A stretch of 64,000 bases of DNA from Phymorhynchus buccinoides. Its lineage: Eukaryota > Mollusca > Gastropoda > Neogastropoda > Raphitomidae. Positions within the stretch are counted from its first letter, which is position 1. Each line of letters starts with the position of its first letter. Location: contig CM065684.1 of NCBI GenBank assembly GCA_017654935.2, forward strand, positions 60,910,854 through 60,974,853, written 5' to 3'. Position numbers and translations under genes: made by a program. Shown here piece after piece: positions 45,201 to 55,145 of the stretch. The notes under the pieces are model-generated. The model had not been told where the DNA came from. It searched no databases and was given only the letters and a program-made list of their open reading frames with translations.

Positions 45201-47348
45201 CAGTGACGGTTTACCTTCACCCAGTAAACGTGGCAGTGATGGTTTACCTTCACTCAGTAAGCGTGGCAGTGATGATTTACCTTCACTCAGTAAACGTGGC
45301 AGTGACGGTTTACCTTCACTCAGTAAACGTGGCAGTGACGGTTTACCTTCACTCAGTAAATGTGGCAGTGACGGTTTACCTTCACTCAGTAAACGTGGCA
45401 GTGTCTGTGACGGTTTACCTTCACCCAGTAAACGTAGCAGTGATGGTTTACCTTCACTCAGTAAGCGTGGCAGTGATGATTTACCTTCACTCAGTAAACG
45501 TGGCAGTGACGATTTACCTTCACTCAGTAAACGTGGCAGTGACGGTTTACCTTCATTCAGTAAGCATGGCAGTGACGGTTTACCTTCACTCAGTAAGCGT
45601 GGCAGTGATGGTTTACCTTCACTCAGTAAACGTGGCAGTGATGGTTTATCTTCTCTTAGTAAATGTGGCAGTGACAGTTTACCTTCACTCAGTAAACGTG
45701 GCAGTGATGGTTTATCTTCTCTTAGTAAACGTGGCAGTCATGGTTTACCTTCACCCAGTAAACGTGGCAGTGATGGTTTATCTTCACCCAGTAAGCGTGG
45801 CAGTGACGATTTACCTTCACTAAATGAAGTTGGCAGCAAATTCAGTAAATGTGGCAGTGACGGTTTACCTTCTCTTAGAAAACGTGGCAGTCATGGTTTA
45901 CCTTCACCCAGTAAGCGTGGCAGTGACGATTTACCTTCACTAAATGAAGTTGGCAGCAACTTGCATTTGCCCTCCCTTGACGAACTTCGCAGTGACGTAC
46001 CTTCATTCAGTGAGTCTGGCAGTGACGTTTTACCTTCACTCAGTGAGTCTGGCTTTGACTGTTCACCCTCCTATAGACCTGGTAGTGGTAGTAATTATTT
46101 ACCCTGTCTCAGTGAACTTGACTCCCTCACAGAATCTGACTCCGTTGGTCATGACCGTGTAACGCACAGCCCAAATATCGGCGGGAAAAAAAGCAGTAAG
46201 CGTCGACATTCCTCGCATTCCAACGTCGCATCGATCAACGCAAAATCCTCCTTTAAGTCGTCAGAGGACTCGGACCCAGACCGCAAACGTCGGCACAAGT
46301 CCGTCGTCGGACGAACGGAACAGCGCAAGGATCGTTGCATAGCAAAGGAAAAATCCCATCCCTCGACAAATAGAAAGAGACGGAAAAAGTCTGAAGACAA
46401 GTCAGTGTCTGGTCCTGTATATCACAAAGCGTCCCCACCAAGCAGCCCAGCATCAAACACTGACATCTCTCAAGTTTCGCAGAAGAGGAACAATTCTGCT
46501 TCCTCTTCTTCTTTTTCTTCCGTTTCTTCGTCGCCCAGAAAGAGATCCCGTGTAACAACCACCACCACCACCACTTCACCCTCCACCACCCACCATGCCA
46601 AAAAGCTCCCGTCCTCAACAAAGCCTACTAGTTGTTCAAAGATCTCGTCGGACCTTCCTACCTCACCCAAAGTCTCAGGCAATAGTCCCAGCACCTCAAA
46701 CACAAACGCTTCCCATCCAGCCCTCCCCAAATCCCCAGAGAACGCAGAGACTCGACCAGGGAAGGCTAGCATTCCTTCCACCGCTGCTTCAATTCTGGGG
46801 ATGAAAAAGAATGTCCAGTCGAAAAAAGATGTCCAGTCAAAACAGAACATCCATTCGAAAAAGACTGACCAGTCTGTGAAACCCACTCACCGTGGTGATG
46901 CGTGCGGCGAATCGAGCTGCTCTGAAGACTGGCTGCCTCCTCTGAGCCAGCCGTACACGTGCAGCACGAACCGTTCCTATCCATGCAACGACCACAGCCG
47001 CTCCCCTGACCTGCCTCTGGACCTCAGCCCAACCTTGCGCAACGACCAGCGCTCAACTGCCGATTCTTTGACCACGATGAACAGCCACCGACACTCTTCG
47101 GCCGCCGATTGTGCGACAGAGACGATGGCATGTGTGTCGTCACCCCTAGCTGCGGGGTGTCACAGTGGTGGCAGACCGTCTGACGGCGCTGCTGTCAAGG
47201 ACAGCGGTGTTGGTCGAGCGTGTGTGTCTGACGATGGTGGGGGCAGCGGTGTGATGAGGAGGAGGGAAAGGGACAGTGAGGGGGCGGAGGAAGGGGGGGT
47301 GTCCATCAGCATTGTGGAAAGTGAGGAGGAGGCCAATACCTCAGACAG
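42225..47348 (+). CDS. Exon 7, giant repeat-coding exon of the host gene
   Basis: This 5124-bp exon lies between acceptor TTCTGTCACAG| and donor GACAG|GTCAGT (phase 2 to phase 2) and codes residues about 237-1945. In order: Ser/Thr-rich start; 14-residue repeats (about 293-530); a basic segment with RKRKGG and KKRKD; 11-residue Lys-rich repeats (about 640-821); a charged region with an acidic patch (DDVEEEEE), RHKS-type basic and Ser-rich stretches and SSSSSSES; 11-residue GSDGLPSLSKR repeats (about 1166-1510); RKRRKKSED-type basic tracts; a Thr run; PLDLSP at about 1834-1838; and ISIVESEEE near 1931. The open frame over 5 kb amid non-coding DNA is the best coding signal in the window. It is predicted disordered and nuclear. 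If the donor is skipped the frame adds a short poly-Val tail and stops at 47425-47427. Confidence 0.9.
42391..43104 (+). repeat. Coding minisatellite 1: 42 bp x 17 (STKECRNDVEIECS)
   Basis: Seventeen 42-base units each encode a 14-residue repeat with two Cys. Early units alternate QNNVET and RNDVET types, and later ones are RNDVEIEC. The last few have STKEC changed to SIKEC or CTKKC. Because 42 is a multiple of three, other frames are also free of stops here. Confidence 0.95.
43432..43980 (+). repeat. Coding minisatellite 2: 33 bp x about 16.5 (DSKKMPVLESK)
   Basis: An 11-residue Lys-rich repeat with Met-Pro-Val-Leu as hydrophobic centre. Variants include GLKDGKKTPVL and STDSRKM. Confidence 0.95.
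45010..46050 (+). repeat. Coding minisatellite 3: 33 bp x about 31 (GSDGLPSLSKR)
   Basis: An 11-residue Ser-rich repeat with a KR-GSD junction. Variants are LPSPSKR, DDLPSL and LSSLSKC, and longer units carry LNEVGS. One unit has an extra VCD (about 45402). The edges are degenerate from about 44930 and to 46100. Confidence 0.95.
47014..47028 (+). other. PLDLS motif in exon 7 (CtBP-binding type)
   Basis: CCT CTG GAC CTC AGC encodes PLDLS within SPDLPLDLSPTL. PxDLS is the established short motif that docks CtBP corepressors. It lies in a Ser/Pro-rich disordered context where such motifs normally work. Function is inferred from the motif alone. Confidence 0.6.
47305..47334 (+). other. SUMO-interaction-like motif in exon 7
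   Basis: The codons encode ISIVESEEEA. A short hydrophobic I-x-I-V core followed by acidic residues and Ser matches the SIM consensus. It sits at the end of exon 7. Confidence 0.45.
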
Positions 47349-47357
47349 GTCAGTAAT

Positions 47358-47575
47358 AGTTGTTGTAGTAGTAGTTGTTGTAGAAGTAGTTGTTGTAGTA
47401 GTAGCAGTAGTAGTAGTAGTAGTTTAGTTGTTGCATTAGTGGTGGTACTAGCAGCAGCTGCAGCAGTAATAATGGCAGTAGTAGTAGCAGCAGCAGTAGT
47501 AGTAGTAGTAGTTGTTGTAATAATAATTGCATCATCATCATCACCAGCAGCAGCAGCAGTAGTAGTAGTAGTAAA
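47358..47575. repeat. Trinucleotide-rich tract (GTA/GTT/GCA)n
   Basis: It starts ten bases after the exon 7 donor and contains GTAGTAGTA, GTTGTT, CAGCAG and CATCAT runs. It gives spurious poly-Val and poly-Leu frames. Confidence 0.85.
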
Positions 47576-47583
47576 AATAAAAA

Positions 47584-47782
47584 TACAGTGGAACCTCCCT
47601 TATAAGACCCCCCATTTATAAGACTCCCTCCCACATAAGACCTACTTCTCTGAGACATTGCCCTTCTTTGTAAGTATTGAAATTACCTCCCTTACAAGAC
47701 CCCTTATAACTATAAGAGTCCTCCCTTTTAAGACCTCAATTTGGTTGATTTTTGAAGGTCTTATAAGGGAGATTCCACTGTA
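47584..47782. mobile_element. Pogo/Tigger-like MITE
   Basis: It begins TACAGTGGAACCTCCCTTAT and ends CTTATAAGGGAGATTCCACTGTA. The interior ACTTCTCTGAGACATTGCCC is shared with copies at 26991 and 61376. Confidence 0.85.
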
Positions 47783-48042
47783 GTAGTAAACGTAGTAGTG
47801 GTAGGTTACGGGTGGTAGGGGTGAGTGGGGTGTCAGTGGGCAACATGATTGAAGGAAACAAGAAGTTTGTGTGAATTCAAACCTATAGAGGTTTGGATTG
47901 AGGGGGTCTGGGAATGGGTGATACTGATAGGGTATACATGTAGTGACTATAGTGGTGTTGTTTATTGTTTTTTGTGTGTGTGTTTTGCTTTAAAATATCT
48001 GTGCTATGCTATGAGGGTGATGGTTTGTTGTTATGTTGTTAG

Positions 48043-48176
48043 CAGCACAGTCCAGCTGACAGACACACAGGTCCGCCATCTGGTGGAGGGCTTCAAGGCG
48101 GAGCTGGAGGCCATACGCCAGGGGGTGCTGCCCAGCCACCGGCACCTCATCTACATGAAAGGGGGCCGCGCGCAAC
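48043..48176 (+). CDS. Exon 8, host gene
   Basis: This 134-bp exon completes the AG|C serine codon and encodes STVQLTDTQVRHLVEGFKAE then LEAIRQGVLPSHRHLIYMKG and GRAQ, ending with one base (C) before donor CAAC|GTTAGT. The acceptor is TTGTTAGCAG, a tandem NAG-NAG site: splicing after TAG or after CAG both keep the frame and differ by one Ser. The sequence looks like an amphipathic helix (VRHLVEGFKAELEAI) and marks the start of a conserved-looking C-terminal module of about 106 residues. Confidence 0.85.
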
Positions 48177-48464
48177 GTTAGTATTCATAACGCATTTAAT
48201 TCTTTCCCGACGGCGCCTGCTGAGCAACGGATGTGCCGTCAGCCGGCTGCTTCGCCAAGCTTTACAACCTTTGGCATTTTTGTAATTTTTTTACGACACT
48301 TACTGCATTAGTAAGCGCATATTGCTATATATCAATGGAAAGAGCACAACTTGAACTTTACTCTGGTATCATTTTCAAAGGTATTATGGGAACTATCACA
48401 TCACAGTTGTACTTGAAATAACATAACCGAAAGACACGGGGAAATAGTTTTGTTGCACTACTAG

Positions 48465-48465
48465 C

Positions 48466-48498
<33 letters not shown>

Positions 48499-48515
48499 TG
48501 TGTGTGTGAGAGTGA

Positions 48516-48555
<40 letters not shown>

Positions 48556-48630
48556 CTGAGAGACAGAGAGGGCATCATCCCACTCTACTTCATTAGTAAA
48601 ACTTTGTGTAGGCTGTAGCAGAATGCGTCT

Positions 48631-48695
<65 letters not shown>
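48465..48695. repeat. Two (TG)n-(GA)n compound microsatellites
   Basis: TG followed by GA tracts at 48468-48562 and again at 48628-48695. The repeated order suggests duplication. Confidence 0.9.
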
Positions 48696-48697
<2 letters not shown>

Positions 48698-49004
48698 CAC
48701 TCTGCTACATCACATGTGTATAGGCCTAACAGAATGCCTCTATGGCTCCCTGTGTAGTCTGTGTGAGCAATGGAAGATTCCAGACACTGCAACTTTCGCG
48801 GGCAAATTCTTTGTTTCATTCTTAAATAACAGGGTGAAGGTCATTTCTAACTCAACAAAAATAGCTGCTTATCTCATCTGAAACTCTCTTCCCGCCACTA
48901 AGACCGGCTACTTCATTCATACTGCAATAGAGAAACCAAGATTTGTTTAAAAAGTTCCGCCGGTCACATGTAACCGATGCGGGAACAGACAGGCACTGGG
49001 CCAT

Positions 49005-49168
49005 CGGCTACTGGCAACCGATTAGGCGGCAAGTCACAAACTCGCTACCGGCTACTGGCAACTGATTAGGCAGCAAGTCATAAACTCGCTACCGGCTACT
49101 GGCAACTGATTAGGCAGCAAGTCATAAACTCGCTACCGGCTACTGGCAACCGATTAGTCGGGAAAATG
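49005..49168 (+). repeat. Tandem repeat, 44 bp x 3.7
   Basis: Units of CGGCTACTGGCAACTGATTA then GGCAGCAAGTCATAAACTCG. The array touches a TTAACTCTTCTAGTGCC motif on the right. Confidence 0.9.
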
Positions 49169-49434
49169 TTAACTCTTCTAGTGCCCTGTATTTTTTTAAT
49201 GTTTTTGACGTATATCAACTGACAAGAGGGAAGTAACTATTTGTGTGTGTGTGTGTACATGCATTGCTTAAACGGCAGAAACAGACACATGACAGGGTGC
49301 TTGGCAGTTGTTTTTGTTGTTGTTGTTGTCGTACCCTGACTTAAGCACTCCAGGGATCATCCCAACAGCCGAAGCACTTGAACACCATGGTACAAATGCA
49401 CCAGCTAGGGATGAGAACATTACGTGTGTGGACG

Positions 49435-49950
49435 TTTTTGGTTACCCCGCCATGTGGGCAGCCACACTCCGACTTCGGGGGATGATGTTATACTAGGAGC
49501 GTGCCATGGCTAAAGACAATCCCCGCATAACTATCCCTATGCAGAGCATATTAACATTTTGATGTAGCCTTGGTGTTCTGGCCTGCCCTATGTCAATAGA
49601 CGATTTTCGGAAAAAAAATAGAGGAGAGTACTTCGTGAAAATTAAAATTGTTTATGGCGTCGAAAAGCGAAGCGAGGCGAGTGAACGATTTGCAAACATT
49701 TTAAATAGAAAGAGGGGTTGCAAACTGATCTAACTTGCAAAACGTCGAGAACTCGCAAAGAAATAAACAAATTGAGATTGCCCCAATCTTGAGAATGAAG
49801 GTCATTGGTAAAAAAAAAAATCAAGGTCATTGGAGCCGAAAATGCTGCCGCGCGAGATCCTCGTTGGCTCCGACTTCGGGGGATGATGTTATACTAGGAG
49901 CGTGCCATGGCTAAAGACAATCCCCGCATAACTATCCCTATACAGGTACT
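49435..49950. repeat. Segment duplicated in direct orientation (49466-49545 and 49868-49945)
   Basis: CTCCGACTTCGGGGGATGAT to GCATAACTATCCCTAT occurs twice about 402 bases apart. The sequence between includes GGTCATTGG motifs. Confidence 0.75.
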
Positions 49951-50094
49951 GTAAAGTGCAGTATAGACTGTCTGATTGGACTTTAGTTTCAGGGGTGTTT
50001 GTCCGTTTGTTCCTGCAAGGTCACTGGACCCGAAAATGCTGCCCGTGCAGCTGCTTGATCTGGTGTTTTCACGCTCTAGTTAACACATCCTGTG

Positions 50095-50462
50095 GAATTA
50101 ATAGATAGCTGTCAATTTGATGCATTTGCTTCAAGGGAAGTAAATCTGTGCACATCATACATTGGTCACTTCTGAACTCGCTCCGCTCTTAGACCACAAT
50201 TTGGCCTCTGACTTTGCTTTTGTAGTGGTTTGTTGTGGGGAAACCAATCGGTGTAGAGAGTTTTTCTATTTAAAGTCTATATACATAAAAAAGTCTGATC
50301 TACCACTTCCGTATGTCTAAACCTGAAGTAAAAACCCGTAATCTTCTTTCATTTCTCCTTTTGTTTATGTATGTTTTGTTTGTGTGTGTGGCTGGAGTGA
50401 TTTGAGTTTCTTGAAATAAGTTGAATGATTCAAAATTGTTGCGATGCGAATGAGTTAATGTG
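50095..50462. repeat. Dispersed 370-bp repeat (second copy 56037-56405)
   Basis: GGAATTAATAGATAGCTGTC through GTAAAAACCCGTAATCTTC to TTGCGATGCGAATGAGTTAA is shared with 56037-56405 in the same orientation with small indels. Confidence 0.8.
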
Positions 50463-50463
50463 A

Positions 50464-50776
50464 ATGTGCCCCCCCCGTGGGGATACTGGGGGATCTTTTG
50501 TATAAATAGTTCCCCCACCTTCTGGAAGTTCTGTACTTGTACTTTCTCTAATATGTCACTCTCTTTGACTCTGCCTTTTCCCTTTGCTTACTGTCATCTA
50601 CTATCTTTCTGCCTTACCGGTCCATTCTCCTGCCTTTTTTTCACGAAACACTTTCAAAAACATTTCCTCCAGCCGAAGTCGGACATGCTGGGCCTAACTA
50701 TTTCTTAGGCGCATAACGGCAGCATGACGCATCTGCGATCATAATTGACAGGAAACTGTGAGTGATCGAAGAAGAA
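50464..50776 (+). mobile_element. SINE-like family A, subtype 2
   Basis: A complete copy: 5' module CCCACCTTCTGGAAGTTCTG, core, then 3' module CCGAAGTCGGACATGCTGGG, CTAACTATTTCTTAGGCGCA and CATAATTGACAGGAAACTGT, ending GATCGAAGAAGAA. It ends 27 bases before exon 9 and supplies part of its upstream intron. Confidence 0.8.
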
Positions 50777-50802
50777 TGGGAACATGTGCGTGTGTGTGTC
50801 AG

Positions 50803-50903
50803 GTGACCTGGACTACAGGTCCAACCTGCACCACTTTGCCAGCGGCCAGGAGGACGTGGTCATGGACGTCCTCATGTCTCTCTTCCCCAACGTCCAAATG
50901 AAG
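50803..50903 (+). CDS. Exon 9, host gene
   Basis: This 101-bp exon lies between acceptor GTGTGTCAG| and donor ATGAAG|GTACCC. It completes the CGT Arg codon and encodes DLDYRSNLHHFASGQEDVVM then DVLMSLFPNVQMK in phase 0. DVVMDVLMSLF is a hydrophobic helix. Codon choice is GC-rich at third positions (CTG, GTC, CTC, AAC), unlike the AT-rich surroundings, which supports purifying selection. Confidence 0.85.
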
Positions 50904-51059
50904 GTACCCTGGCTTCGGTTCATAGGAATTGTTCGGAAATAATTAAGGGGAGTAATTTCATGGTGTGTAGGAGTTATTTTCCCTAATTCAATCGGTCGAA
51001 CAGGGGAAGTTACTCTGCCATCAGGTAAATCCCCAGCCCTCGCTTCTTCTGTTTGAGGA

Positions 51060-51478
51060 GACACACAGCATGTAGAACGCAGTGCGTCATTCTGAAATTG
51101 ATGTCATTTATATTTTTACGTCACAGTTTCTATCACTTTGTAGCAACTGGTCACCCCTTATTTTTCTAAAAAAAAATGTTTGCAAGTCGCTGACTCGCAT
51201 CCTGCAGTTTCAAGCTTTGACACCATTGTTGCATTGTCGCTATGGTATTTGACCAAGTAATGGAGGTAAACAACTCTAATTTTCACGAAGTGCTCTTATT
51301 ATACGATACACCCTATAGCCCCTAAAATATGGCAGTCTTCTGCAGTGTGCCTGCAAGGTTGCACAGCTAGAGACGGAGAGACTTTAGACATGGCAAAAGA
51401 GTTATTTGTATTTCAGTAATAATATTAAAGAAATTAATATGCGTATTAGCTTTCCAACTCCATTCAGAATGGGAGATA
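51060..51478. other. Intron 9 sequence, nothing assigned
   Basis: No recognised element or exon. Confidence 0.35.
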
Positions 51479-51874
51479 TGTGACCCACAAAATGGACATT
51501 AAGTAGCTTGCAAAGTCAAAAATTTATTTTTGGGGGGTGAATTTTGAGTTATGGGTATTTTTGTGTTCTCCAGCATCTTATCTTTCATATTTATAAAGAT
51601 AACCTTTAATACGGTCTATTAATGGTTTCATAAGTGTTTTAAAACGAATAGGTCAATGCATTTTCTTCGGCTAGGCTAGACTTTAGACTGTTTTTCTCAA
51701 AATGGCTGACGCTCACCCTACTAACCTTAAATGCTCATAACTCTAGAACGGAAAACAGATACAAGAATGGTTCTTGTACCATTAGAAAGAGAATTGTCTG
51801 AAGTTTTCAAATGTATAATTTTCTCAGAATGGTCAGTTTGACACTTATTGTCCCTTTCGTGGTGATGGGTCACA
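51479..51874. mobile_element. MITE with TGTGACCCA ends
   Basis: The left end TGTGACCCACAAAATGGACA and right end (inverse) TGTGACCCATCACCACGAAA. The internal block TTTTGAGTTATGGGTATTTT and the ATTTATAAAG region are shared with 55146-55718, which has the same ends. Confidence 0.75.
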
Positions 51875-52167
51875 TTGCAATCATTTACATGTTTTCCTTT
51901 GCCTGTCGGGAGAAACATTAGAACAGAAGCATTTGTATACATATTTTGTTGTATAGTGATAAATTACTTGAAGGTGATGTTTCTTGTAGAGTAACTTGCT
52001 GGGGAAAGCACCCTTATTGCGTGGCATTTGATGTCATTTATGGTATGTGTGTGGTGCGCACCATTCCTTTGAGATCAGTTTGTAAGTAGCAGCTCAATGT
52101 TTCCTTTTGATCCCAAAATACTGCGATATTTTATCTGTCGTTATTGTTGGGATACTAAGCCTGTGGG

Positions 52168-52413
52168 TAACCCTTTTGCCGCCAGCCATTTTCCACAAAC
52201 AAATTACCATTAAATTTACCTGGGTAGAGAAAAACAATCTGTCTGTAATACTGGGGATTCCTCTGTGACATGTTTAAAGCAAGGCCTATCCTTACCTCCC
52301 AAAATTAAGAGAATAGGGTCTTCGGATAACAGACCCTGATTTGATGCCTTTTAGTGACATGGGTGTTAAATCATTGTGGTGCATAAATGCGACGTTGGGG
52401 GTGAGAAGGTTAA
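52168..52413. mobile_element. TTAA-type MITE
   Basis: The left end TAACCCTTTTGCCGCCAGCC, interior TTACCTGGGTAGAGAAA and TTACCTCCCAAAATTA, right end GACGTTGGGGGTGAGAAGGTTAA. Same family as 9692-9935. Confidence 0.75.
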
Positions 52414-52453
52414 TGACAGCACTAAGCTTCATTCAACTATGCTAATTTTCCAG

Positions 52454-52537
52454 GACCTGGACTACCTGCTGAGGGTGCTGCTGCCAGAGTCGCTGATCAG
52501 GATCTACCAGCACGTCACCGGCAAGGTCCTGTCCTGA
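52454..52537 (+). CDS. Exon 10 (stop codon), host gene
   Basis: This 28-codon terminal exon after acceptor TTTTCCAG| encodes DLDYLLRVLLPESLIRIYQH then VTGKVLS and TGA at 52535-52537. LLRVLLPESLIRIYQHV is a strongly amphipathic, conserved-looking helix; helices of the form F/Y-L-x-x-VLLPEAxI occur, as I recall, at the end of PWWP3A/MUM1-like proteins, but this is a weak comparison. DLDY also starts exon 9, so the two exons may be an old internal duplication (DLDYRSNL and DLDYLLRVL). Candidate AATAAA signals lie at 52954, 53017 and 53805, all inside transposon sequence. Confidence 0.85.
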   Translation, partial: DLDYLLRVLLPESLIRIYQHVTGKVLS

Positions 52538-52822
52538 GGAACCTTCACTGCATCAACATCGCACTGCATGGAACAAACCGCATGGCAGGAAGAGCAGGAA
52601 TCCTCAATTTAACTTTATTGTTCAGGAAATCCTAAAATTGCAATACTTTATTGTCGAATTATTACGCTGTCCAGAGTGAGAAAAAAATGCTCGTCTTTTT
52701 TTTATATATTATATCACATATGGCATATAGGCTTTTTAGCTAGCCTTTAGCCTGCTGTGTCCTTTTAGTTTATAAGGAAACACAATTTAAAACTTTTTTT
52801 TTTTTTTTTTTTTTTAAAAGAG

Positions 52823-54559
52823 TACAGTACTCCCCGTTTATAGTAAACTCGGTTATAAGAAATTTCGGTTACAGTAAAGGAAAGCACTGGTTCCCGGCCA
52901 AAGGTCTACTGTTTTATTACTAAATAGACCTCGGATAGTAGCAACTCGGTTATAATAAAAAACCTGCTATAGTAAAGTTACTTTTGGTTCCCCACAGGAC
53001 TGGCTCCTCGGTTACAATAAAAAAAAAAAAGTCCTCTTCGTAACCTTTGTAAATACGTCACCAATGTATGCGTCACAGTCTCACTACTCCCTCTACCCAC
53101 CTTCATCAACGAAATTGAAAGGCACTCAAAAACATGTTTCTTTCCCCTCATTACTTAGTGGGGAAAAAAAATGAATCCGAAAAAAAAAATATATACAGCC
53201 GAATCCGCTTATAAGAAAACTCGCTTACAATGAAGCAAAAAAAATTTCCCTGCCGAACTTCTTCTTTCTTATCTATGATCAAAATTGGGATATAAGAAAC
53301 TCGCTTATAAGAAAACTCGGTTATAAGCAAGCAATTTTTTTCTCCCATCCGCAGTGGAAACTTGGTGGGAAAGAGGGCAGTTCTTAACGTTTTGATAGTC
53401 GCTTGTATCGACCCAAAATCACGGGTTCCACCTGTTTTCCTTCTTATAGCTGGTACAAAATCTTGTTTTGACCAGGTTTGACTCCCATACAAATGCCCCC
53501 AAATTGAAAACGAAACATTTTTAAAGAGCAGCCTCAATTTGAAGTTGGGGGAATTTGCATGTGGGTCACAGCTACCCAGAAAAAACCAAGGGATTTAATC
53601 GTTTTGGGTCAGTGTGTCTTTAAAAGCGAGTTGGACCTGAATTGAAAGGATGTTCCGAGGAAATTGAAGTCGTTCCAAAAAGGGAAAGTTTACATCAAAC
53701 CAGTTGTGTCACAGACATTCTAAACAGTACAGGCACTTGATTACAAGACTAATTGAGTTGTTTTTGTTCCTTTATTCCATACTTTCCTTCAGTATTCTGT
53801 GCAAAATAAATGTTGAGCAGAAGAAAAAAATATGAGTACTTTTGTGTTGGTGGTAGAGAGACTGTCCATCCTTACATTTTCAGCAGCAATGGCAGAGAGG
53901 AAAAGGCAATTCATTTCTTTAAGAAGATAAATACAAATAACTGAATATGTGGACGAAAATCCACATAAACAAAAGCAAACGATCGATGAAAAGCTGCATG
54001 GGTGGACAGTAAATGGTAATAATTCAGTACAAGAAAGGTGAAGGGGTACGCATTTGATAACAGTAAAAAGACAAAAAAAGGCTTCTTAGGTAAGTTGTAG
54101 GCACCTTTAAATCTTCTTCTTAGTAGACTATTTTGATTTTATGATGCAAGACATGCATCAAATTAGGAAAAAGGATTTTCTCTTCGTTTTGTTTTTCTGT
54201 CTTCCTTTTCTTTTCTTTTTCTTTTCTATTTTCTCCCATTCAATTTGTTTATAAGGGAAAAAACTTCAAAATGTTTTCTTATATCTGAGTTTCAGATATA
54301 AGAAAACTTGGATATGGTATTAAGCAAAACATCATCTCCCTTCGATTTTCTTATAACCGAGTTTTGCTGTATTTTGATTTGATGATGGGTTTATATTTAG
54401 TATTTTACGTTAGCTTTGACTTTGAAAAACGTCATCGGATAAGATAAAAAAATTCCATCAAAACTTTACTATATCCGAGCATCGTTTATAAGAAAAACCT
54501 GTTATAGTAAAGGAAAAGCCTTGCTCCCCTGCACTTTACTATAAGCGGGGTGTACTGTA
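52823..54559. mobile_element. Pogo/Tigger-like element, TACAGTACTCCCCG ends, with nested elements
   Basis: The left end TACAGTACTCCCCGTTTATA and right end (inverse) TACAGTACACCCCGCTTATA continue into GTAAA. Subterminal ACTCGGTTATAAGAAA repeats are present on both sides. It starts about 285 bases after the stop codon, so the gene's 3' UTR probably includes part of it. No transposase frame remains. Confidence 0.75.
53194..54371. mobile_element. Nested element with TACAGC...CTTATAAGAAAACTCG ends
   Basis: The left end TACAGCCGAATCCGCTTATA and right end (inverse) TACAGCAAAACTCGGTTATA, both followed by AGAAAA, lie inside the larger element. It holds a degraded TTAAAGACCC-family MITE at about 53408-53625 (TCTTATAGCTGGTACAAA, TGACCAGGTTTGACTCCCAT). 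Confidence 0.6.
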
Positions 54560-54859
54560 CAACATACATTGTGCAACATATTGTTTAAGAAAGATGGAAG
54601 CTGTGTCTAAATGCTCAGATTTTATTAGTTAAAGTGTACAAAAAAAATCCTTCAGCTTCGTGGGATTTACCCCCAGACACACACACACCCCGCCCCCCTA
54701 CCCTTCCCCCAAAAAACGGACCTGCCAAGTTGGCCCACCAGAACTCCAGCTTTCCTACTTTTCATTTTGCCCAGGTTTTACCCTTGCACATTGTATGCCA
54801 GTCTGTAGTTTCCCACTAATCACTGCCAGAAGAAGAAGGGGCAGCTGCCTTTCCAGGAG

Positions 54860-55020
54860 GCTGTATGGGCTGGAATTTGTTCATTATAGTGGAGATGCCT
54901 TGCCCAGGGTGCATCCCCACTCTCTCGGCCAAAAGGATTTGAGGGCTGCTGGTGTTGTTGGGTGAAGGTTCCCTAAAGGCCAACCAATCCCTCTGGCTGC
55001 AGCACTAAAAGCGAGTGCTT
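54860..55020. repeat. Low-copy repeat with CTGCAGCACTA motif
   Basis: GGCCAACCAATCCCTCTGGC then TGCAGCACTAAAAG recalls the 40-bp unit at 35.7-36.07 kb. The flanking text GGGTGCATCCCCACTCTCTC has no second copy here. Confidence 0.35.
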
Positions 55021-55145
55021 CTCCACAAAGTCAAACTGTCTCTTTGAAGTTGATGTGTGTTACAGTATTATGTTGTGCCTTAAGGTTGAATGTTCATAAC
55101 ATGGAAATATGTGTGTATATAACATATGAATTGTATGAATCAAAA

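Noticed and set aside
47349..47427. Poly-Val extension of the giant exon
   Set aside because: It follows a strong donor and is made of the GTA/GTT microsatellite, so it is more likely intron.
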